A program made the position numbers and the translations under genes. The notes beneath the pieces were generated by a model. That model worked only from the letters and a program-made list of their open reading frames with translations, made no database searches and was not told the origin of the DNA. Positions 29,342 to 36,761 of a stretch of 36,761 nt of DNA are shown one piece after another. The DNA comes from Protostelium mycophagum (Eukaryota; Evosea; Variosea; Protosteliida; Protosteliaceae): the NCBI GenBank assembly GCA_002081555.1, contig MZNV01000902.1:1-36761 (forward strand), read 5' to 3'. Each line of letters begins with the position of its first letter. Positions within the stretch are counted from its first letter, which is position 1.

Positions 29342-32300
29342 TTACACTTGGCTGGGGATTTTAGAATTGTCGGTAAAGTTGAGGAGAGCACGGTACTCTG
29401 TGTCGTTCTTCATCTTCTTTTTCAGAGAATGCTTTCGGATGGGTCTCTTGATTAATTTGTAAATCTGTGATTGTAAATAAAATGTTGCATGATCGATACA
29501 AAGAAGATCTCTAACCTCAGAAAACACCATGAAAAGGAAAGTGAAAGCCATGGCAACGAGCCAGTTGCGGTAGTCAGGCCTTCTGTGCTCAAAGACGTGC
29601 CTCTCGAAGGGGGGAGTGTAGAAGGTGAAAAAGAGTGTTGCAATTCCCCAGAAGACCGCAAGGTGAAGCCAATACGCTTTCAAGAATCCCTTGCGCCAGA
29701 AGTTGCCTCTGAGGTCTCTGCAGTTGTAGGAGTGCAACATCATCATGAGGGTCAAGGAGGTGAAACAGGCTGCTTGAGATCGAGGAAGCTTCAAATGTCA
29801 GCAACAAGAACAGATTAAATTGTTCAGAAAAGCTCACGTCTTGGTCAAATGCGAATTGCGCAATGCAGAAGCTCGCCAGAGATAGACCACCGATGAGGCA
29901 ACCGTAGAATAGAATGTCCATGATTGTCTCTTTGTCGAAAAAGGTCTCGTCAGCTCTCCTCTTTCGGCTGTCCATGAACCATGGCTTGGCGGGTGTTGTA
30001 CCCAGAACAAAAGCCGGTGGGCTGTGTTGGGGTTAGTTTCATGAGAAAAAAAGATGTACATACGCGGATGTGATGATGTTGATCCATAGAATCTCGACGG
30101 GAGTGAGAGGTGGCTGAAGACTGAAGGCAATTCCCAACACGAGGATCAAAGCCTCAGAAAGATTTCCACAAAGAAGATGGATAACTGATCGTCTGATGTT
30201 CTGGAAGATCTTTCGTCCCTCTCTGATGGCAGCCACGATGGTAGTGAAATTGTCGTCTGAAATAAATCAGATCATCAATGATGATTATATTTGTCATTAC
30301 CTAAGAGTACAATGTCAGCGGCTTCTTTGGTGACCTCACTTCCGTTCTTTCCCATAGCAACACCGACATCCGCCAACTTGATGGCCGGACTGTCATTCAC
30401 TCCATCTCCCAACATAGCCACAGTTCTTCCCCTCCGTTGTAGTTCAGTGACCATCCTCACTTTAGAGTCTGGTGAGCATCTGGCAATAACCAGTGGAAGC
30501 TCTTTCAAGTTGTGGAGCTCCTCTTCTTCCAATCGATCGAAATCGGTTGCTGTCATGACGTATCGGTCCATCTCCTCCTCAGGAAGATGAGCAGGAAGGA
30601 TTCCGATCTGTTTAGCAATGGCCTTCGCGGTGAATTGATGGTCTCCCGTGACCATGTGAACCTGACACGTGTCAGTCGTGACATTGTTGATGTTTCTGAC
30701 ACTCACCACAACACCGGCTCTATGGCAGGTCTCTACAGCTTCTGCTACCCCCTCTCTTGGTGGGTCGCGGATTCCAAAAAGTCCGATGAGGGTGCACTCC
30801 TTCTCTTGTTCTTTTCTGTCTACGTCCACTGGTGGTGTGTTTCTAAAAGCAACAGAAAGAACGCGTAAACCTTGATCCGCCATCTGTCTGTTCATGGCAC
30901 GGATCTGACAAATTATTCAGAGACGGTTGTTGCGAATGAGATTACCTTATTCTTGTATTCATCGTCTAAAGGCTCCGTCTGTGTCATCTCGGTCCCGTTG
31001 ACCACGTTTGTGCACAAAGCTGAAAATACTCAGAAATCTTCTGATCGTAAACAAACCCTTACCCATCACACGGTCAGGAGCGCCCTTCAAGAACAACATC
31101 TGGCCCTCGGGTGTGTTGTAAACTGTCGACATCATCTTGATCGAGGAGTCGAAGGGGTTCTCTCCAAGCATGCTGTACTCGCTAGCCATGCTGTCTCTGT
31201 CCAGATTTGCCTTCATTCCCAGAACGACCAGGGCGACCTCTGTGGGAGATCCTGTGGTGACGTAACCTTTCTCCTCGTCTTCTTCTTCGCTGTCTTTGTT
31301 ACTCTTGTCGTCATTTGCTGTCTCTTCTGTCGCTTCTGGCTCCTGCTGTGTGACTTTGGCGGAGTTGCACAGCGCACCCATCATGATCATGGACTTCAAT
31401 ACTTGATCGGTCTGTGGGTCCACAACCTCCTCCTCTTCATTCAGTATGTCTCCCTTTGGGATGAGACCGAAGCCCTCCACCGAGAACTTTCTTCCGTCGG
31501 CGAGGCTTTTTCGTGTTAGTAATTGTGGGAAGACCTTTACTCACCATATGTGCGTGGCGACCATCTTTCCTTGTGTTAGCGTTCCAGTCTTATCTGAGCA
31601 CACGTGCATCACATTTCCGACGGTTTCTACAGCTTGCAGCTTCCTGACCAACGCATTTTGCCCGGCCATAGCCTTGATTCCCTATCACGATTTAATGATG
31701 TCATTCTGACATTCTATGACATACCACTGTCAAAATGAGGGTCACGACCACGGTGATGGACTGTGGGATCACGGCTACGGAGGTTGCCACAGCAACACGG
31801 AGTCCATCGGGGTACACCGAAAAAGTGCCCCAGCCCCAACCGGTCAGCAGGACTATGGCAATACACAACACCGCTACTACGCAGAGAACAATACCCAATA
31901 AATTCATTCTCTACAATTTGTCAGAAAACTCAGGAATTCTTTTCGTTACCTTCTGAAGAGGGGTGGCGCCCTTTTCGGATTTCATCAGAGTCTTGGCGAT
32001 CTTTCCAATCTCCGTGAAGTTTCCAGTTCTTACTGCGATACCTTTGCCTTTTCCTTTGCTTACACCGCTGCTCATGTACACCATGTTCTTTCTGTCTCCA
32101 AGTGGGATCTTATCAAATGTCAGATATCAGCCGCGCTGTATAGGTCTCCATTGACGCATGTTCCCAACTCACATCATCTCCACCGTCCAGAGCGTCGATT
32201 TTCTTCTTTATGGGCTCGCTCTCTCCTGTCAGCAGAGCTTCATCCGTCTCGAGATCATTGACCTCCACCAATCGGAGATCAGCAGGGACTGTCATTCCGG

Positions 32301-32871
32301 ACTCTAAAAGCACCAAGTCACCCGCGACTAAGGTGGTCGTCTCTATTTCTTCTTCGGCACCTCCTCTGATGACTTTGCATGATGGCGTAGACATGTTACG
32401 TAGGGAGGCCATGGCCTTCTCCGAACCCCACTCCTAAACTCCGTCAGATAAAGTGAAATTTCGATGGAATTTGGAAAAAGTAGTTACGTTTAAGAGTACT
32501 GACCTGTTGGAATCCAAGGGCTGAGTTGAAGAAGATGACAAAAATAATGATTCCTGCATCAATCCAACTGAGTACAACAAATGAGAGTGCCATCGCGACC
32601 AACAACACCATGTTCAGAAAGTTGAACACGTTCGTGAAGAGGATGCGGTACCATGTCTTTCCACCTGATGTATCGAACTGGTTGGGACCATTCTCGTCTA
32701 ACCTCTTCTTAGCTTCTGCACTGTCGATACCGTTTTCGGCAGACGTATTGAAATTCTCTACCACCTGAACTAAATCAGTCTTCCCATGATGTCGCACAGC
32801 GTGTACTCAACCGCCGAAACTGGTACGAGATGTGCGTTGTATTCTTCTTTGTCTTTGCTCTTCTTGGGCAT
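29342..32871 (-). CDS. ENA: P-type ATPase, type IID (ENA-like Na+/K+ efflux)
   Basis: An ATP-driven cation pump of the plasma membrane or an internal membrane. From ATG 32871: [19 protein letters not shown] and LDENGPNQF (N domain), M1-M2 around [20 protein letters not shown], actuator loop [15 protein letters not shown]4 [18 protein letters not shown], phosphorylation motif [19 protein letters not shown], nucleotide-domain [17 protein letters not shown] and [10 protein letters not shown], hinge [20 protein letters not shown], then M5-M10 ([55 protein letters not shown]). The IPQS motif and [13 protein letters not shown] favour the ENA group over SERCA (IPEGL). An acidic insert (SEEEDEEK) lies in the nucleotide domain. 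About 1,050 residues; stop 29342-29344. Confidence 0.93.
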
Positions 32872-33210
32872 TTTGAATAATGGCACACCACAAAATCAAA
32901 ATGACTTCTGTGCGTGTCGACGAGAAGGCACTTCACACCTCAAAAGGAGTGAAATTTACGTGCCGGGAAATTTTCACCATCGGAAAATTTGAGGTTACCA
33001 CCGGTATTAGGCGGAGCCACGGTGATCCCGGAAGAAATTTCACAATTAACCGACGGATTCAGCTGATGTTCAGAGAAGTCCGCACGTGAGAAAACTTCCG
33101 GACGATAAAATTCCGAACCCGATGAATTTTCCAAACCCTCGGAATCCCGAATATCCGTGAAATTCTAATTTTTGGATGAGATTTTTGAGAAAGTCACCAG
33201 AATGTGAAGT
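32872..33210. promoter_or_regulatory. Promoter region of the ENA-like ATPase
   Basis: This 339-bp spacer separates the LSG1 stop (33211) from the ATPase ATG (32871), both genes on the minus strand. It is rich in repeated A/T blocks next to CGG, such as CGGGAAATTTTC, CGGAAAATTTG and GGAAGAAATTTC. I recognise no gene or named factor site in it. Confidence 0.4.
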
Positions 33211-36171
33211 TTATTCTACTCGTGAAGCATTGTCCGATTTTGAGTTCTGAGACATGGCCACCAACTTTTTGAGATTTCCACCGGTGAGGGGGATGGGACT
33301 GTGCGAGAATTTCGTTCTGGTGTAGGTTCCCTTGTTCTTAGCACTCCTCTTTCCACCTTTTGTGAGCGCCAACACTTGCTCTTGGCGTAAGAAGAAAGAG
33401 TCGAGCTCGTCCTTTGGGTTCTGTTTGATGGTGGGCTGTGGAGGTCAATAAGGGTGGTCTTGAAGATATAAAACCCTCAGACTTACCACTGAGGAGTTAC
33501 GGTTGTTCTTTTTCTGTGCTGGGGGAGCTGACTTCTCGTTACCCTCAGAACTTTGCTGAAATAATCTCAGGCCTGTTTCTCAGAATAAAAACTACCTTGG
33601 ACACGGGGTCATCAGAGAGGTTGTACTCAAATTTCAAGTTCTTCGTTGTCATCACATTGTGCTCATTGAACTTCTTTCCGTCAACACCAGGTGGTGGGTA
33701 AGCGTAAACCAACCGTCCCTTATCAATATTAATTTCTCCATCTACAACGATGTATACGCCGGACTCACATTGTAATAGTCTTTGAGTACAATTCTGGCGG
33801 ACATACTCTCATTTGGAGAACCGTGGACAGTCATGAATCCTCTGACAAATGCGTGAGCTTGCAGCAGTTCCTCTGCAGTTGCTGGTCTGTTCGGGTCCTC
33901 ATCTCTCGTCGGTTTGGGTAAGACGATTCCTGGAAATTTCAGTGAAATTTCAGGGGGGATTGATGCTTACCGTATGCTTGTTCCAAGATATGTCTTGGAA
34001 TTCTATTGCATAATAATGTTGTTGGCCCTCTGAATTCTCTCATATGATCTACAGACAGTAATCCATTACAAACCATGTCAGCCTGTTTTTAACATCAATA
34101 TCAATATAGCATCACCTTTGCGCTCATTCTTTTGATATGTTTTCACAATCACAAATAACACGAATTTACTCAGAAAATTCTCACCTTTGTAGATGCAAAA
34201 GTGGGAAAGACGAGACCTGGACAATCACACAGACAAATGTCTTCGCCTATATTGATCGTCTGAAAGTGCTTCGTCTTTCCTGGTTGCGCAGCAACGGCCA
34301 CCTTCTTTTCTCCCGCCAAAACGTTAATGGTGGAGGATTTTCCCACGTTAGGATAACCGACCATACCGATCTCAACTCTAGATCCTACACTACCGTTATT
34401 TTTGAATTTCTAATTTTGGCGGGAAACTGACCGGCTTCGGTAGGCTCGTGGTACTGTTGTAGATAGGATAATAATTCTTCCCTTGTTAATATTCTAGATT
34501 CATCTTCTCCCTCGTTGTAGACGGGTATTGTGTCGAACTCTGGTGCTTCGGCGTTCTCATCGAACTCTTCATCCTCATCAAAGGGGACATCTTCCTCCTC
34601 CTCCTCCACCTCATCAGGGTCCTCATCAACAATGTCGACATCCTCCTGAGATGTCATCAGTTGATGTCATGACATCGCCCCATCAGTCAGAAATTCAAAT
34701 AGCACCTTTTGCTCGAGGTCTGCAGGTCTCTGAACGTCTTTCTTCTCTCTTCTCTGGACATTTTTTCTCTGACCGTCCAAAGGCAAATACTTCGCTTGCA
34801 ATTGCCTTTTACGATCAACACCACTTTGAAATAAATGTGAAAAGCTCACTTGATCAATCTTTCCTTCTCGCCGAAATTCTCCTCAGGACCGTAGAGTCTC
34901 TGTCTTTCCATCTCTTTCTCTTCTATCTTCATCTGCTCGAAATTGGCAGAGAAGAAGGCGTGTCTAATTCCCGACTCTCTGAAATATCTGGCCCATCTCT
35001 GTCTGTTCTATTCAGCTTGTTGATTCACTTTTCATTTGATTCTATTCGATGGTATGGATATATATTCACCTTTGTTGTTGTGTGAGAAGATCGGCCTTGT
35101 TGACAAGGATCAAGTTTCTCTTGGATGTGCTGTTTTCCTTCACGTAAAGTTCTAAATCGGGGCATCTGAATAGTAAGGGGTTCCTGTAATTATTAAAAAT
35201 GCGTGATATCTTGAAAATGTTTTGCTTACCTTGCGTCTACAATCTGCACGATGAGGTCACTTCTCTCTACAACGCGCCATAACTGTCTCCACACCTCAAT
35301 ATTCTTCTCAAAAGGAGTGAGAAGTAAATGTTTCTTTTCTTCTAGTCTGTGAAATGTCACCGAAATTCCAATGAAATTCGTCTAAAAAAAATCAAAATTG
35401 GACTCACTCTGCAAGACCTCTTCTCCATTCCAAAAATGATATTTTCTCCAACGCCTTTAGTTCAGCGGCAGTTGTAGATACATCCCACTTGGGTCTGCGG
35501 GGAATACCAATATTGTTCCAGTTTTGGCGTTGTAATTCGACCTATCTTACGTGAATAAAGAGGACCAATCCTTCACTTTGGGAGTTTTGAAAGAAATGGT
35601 TAACGATGGGTTGACATAAAGAACTTTTACGATGCATTTTCGTCATGATGTTAGTGCTGAGTTGCCTCATCTGATGCACAATTTGTATTGCAGAACTACA
35701 GGCACAAAATTGTACCTTTTGTTACTCTGATCGCAACAAAAACATGAAGACTGACCTGTTCCTCAGTAAGTTCTACGGCTTGAACAGATGTAGGACCTGT
35801 GATCACGACTGCATTCTGTTTCTCTGCTGTAAAGTCCCTCTGGTTGGCCTCTGCATTCTCAAGCCATTCGTTAAAATCGGAAAGCTCTGTGACGGACTGC
35901 ATGGCAGCGGCTTTCTCCTTTTTTTCGTCTATGGTGGAAGTATACATTCCTGCCACCTTGGGAGGTCAGAAATCATCCTTTGTGATCTCAATCAATAATG
36001 AGAATTAATTACGATTCAGTGATAATCACCGAATCTACCAAGATGTCGGAAGGCCGAGTGGAGTGTGATTACCTCAGGATTGAAACCTCTCTTCTGTGAC
36101 ACAGCAGAAAATCTGTCATTGATAAGGGCCTTTCCTAAACCCGAGCCTCCCTTCTTCTTTGTCCTTCCCAT
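33211..36171 (-). CDS. LSG1: LSG1-type circularly permuted GTPase (60S export-adaptor release)
   Basis: Lsg1 is a cytoplasmic GTPase that frees the export adaptor Nmd3 from pre-60S ribosomal subunits. ATG 36171 gives MGRTKKKGGSGLGKALINDR. Downstream are LSDFNEWLENAEANQRDFT, FLEWRRGLARLEEKK and LTPFEKNIEVWRQLWRVVER. The GTPase motifs are in permuted order: G4 NLILVNKADLL, then G1 GYPNVGKSSTINVLAG, switch PGKTKHFQT and G3 CDCPGLVFP. The C-terminal part has ADMVCNGLLSVDHMREFRGP and NRPATAEELLQAHAFVRGF, and ends with a basic tail (KGGKRSAKNKGTYTRTKF). A strongly acidic insert (EDPDEVEEEEEDVPFDEDEE) lies between G4 and G1, as in other Lsg1 proteins. The stop TAA lies inside AATAAA (minus strand, 33209-33214). 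Exon borders at about 35500-35700 are not resolved. Confidence 0.95.
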
Positions 36172-36761
36172 GTTGTTCCTGTCTTTGCGATCCGGAATTT
36201 TGAAAATTTCTCAACTTTTTACAAAAAAATGAATGCCTCCACAAGACATCGATCCAGTGTCTCTTTATCACTTTAAGTTTGCAGAAAGAAACAAAGCATC
36301 TAAAATCTTTGGTAGGATATAAAAATATAGGATAGGAAGAGGAAACTCCTTCTAAATGTAATAGAATAGAAGATGATTCATTCACCCTTGTAATTATTGA
36401 TATTTAAATATATAATATTTTGGATCTTTATGTCATACACAACATACTTTTTATCCTTGAAACCTTATTTACTAATTTACTCGTTCATTCAGCCGCAAGT
36501 TGGCCTGTTTTACAACTGGCCTGCGTGCATTACACATGCAGTGATTGGGCTCTAGGTCTAGCTAGAGATTATAGCAGAATATTTTGACTTTAATTGAATA
36601 ATCTATATCTCTGTTATGGATGGTCAAATTCCTGTTTTCTGGGGTTTTTTGGATTCTTTGACTATTGAAATAAGTTGGTTTTGTACTATCAACTTTTGAT
36701 AATTCCTGCCTTAAGCCAGAAAAATACAAAACAAAAAAAGGCAGAACAAGAAACAGAACAT
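36172..36761. other. Upstream spacer of LSG1
   Basis: I see no gene, tRNA or known element. AT-rich sequence with short homopolymers predominates after 36390. The first hundred bases should contain the LSG1 promoter, but no clear motif stands out. Confidence 0.4.

Noticed and set aside
29489-31519. Long plus-strand frames opposite the ENA-like ATPase
   Set aside because: They are antisense shadows of strongly conserved ATPase exons and show no domain of their own.
34456-35480. Further GTTGTAGA copies as a dispersed repeat
   Set aside because: Inside LSG1 these fall in coding exons (for example TCTACAAC encoding parts of VYNEGE, YLQQY and DVSTT), so only the copies at intron ends are treated as meaningful.
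36480-36580. tRNA-like or inverted-repeat sequence upstream of LSG1
   Set aside because: GGCCTG and TTGGCCTG repeats are present, but no cloverleaf, A box and B box pair or T-run could be found.
1-36761. CRISPR arrays, prokaryotic operons, organellar genes
   Set aside because: There are no regularly spaced repeats, no Shine-Dalgarno-led gene strings and abundant spliceosomal introns. The window is nuclear eukaryotic DNA.

Overview
This is eukaryotic nuclear DNA: about 21 closely packed, intron-rich protein genes on both strands, two intronic 5S rRNA genes and one candidate structured RNA. Most introns are about 35-60 nt (GT...AG) and untranslated regions are very short. The organism looks like a flagellated early-branching opisthokont, such as a chytrid-like fungus, an aphelid or a unicellular relative. 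Reasons: a type IID (ENA-like) P-type ATPase, fungal-style dispersed 5S genes, a Ras exchange factor and ACBP of opisthokont type, two cilium-linked families (PTPDC1 and a PIH/CS-domain protein), and animal-like UHRF1 and CDCA7-type chromatin proteins. The lineage is an inference. I saw no prokaryotic, organellar or recognisable mobile-element gene.

Layout. 1-1800: AT-rich, poorly coding DNA with two short tandem duplications. 1802-5867 (-): UHRF1-like gene with a 5S rRNA gene in an intron. 6268-9633 (+): PH-domain protein, a small orphan, a glutathione S-transferase, a structured-RNA candidate, a winged-helix protein. 9706-11707 (-): PTPDC1. 12003-13239 (+): four-repeat annexin. 13439-15881 (-): CDCA7-like zinc-finger protein, then a RING/membrane protein. 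16012-17125 (+): ChaC gamma-glutamylcyclotransferase. 17235-21613 (+): RasGEF. 21926-22931: small orphan (+) and PIH/CS protein (-). 23045-24477 (+): TPR-like protein with a second, identical 5S gene in an intron. 24487-25353 (-): secreted orphan. 25616-27457 (+): LRR protein kinase. 27543-29148: TPMT-family methyltransferase (-) and acyl-CoA-binding protein (+) sharing a promoter. 29342-36171 (-): ENA-like ATPase and the ribosome-export GTPase LSG1.

Links. UHRF1 and CDCA7-type proteins both serve maintenance of DNA methylation, so the window predicts a methylating genome. PTPDC1 and the PIH protein point to a cilium. GST and ChaC consume glutathione. The most unusual observations are identical 5S genes placed sense-oriented inside introns of two protein genes, a duplicated RING module and remodelled SRA domain in UHRF1, a possible new Pol III-type RNA at about 8508-8675, and a large excess of the palindrome TGACGTCA. 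All exon structures were read by eye from splice signals and reading frames; domain-bearing exons are firm, terminal exons less so.
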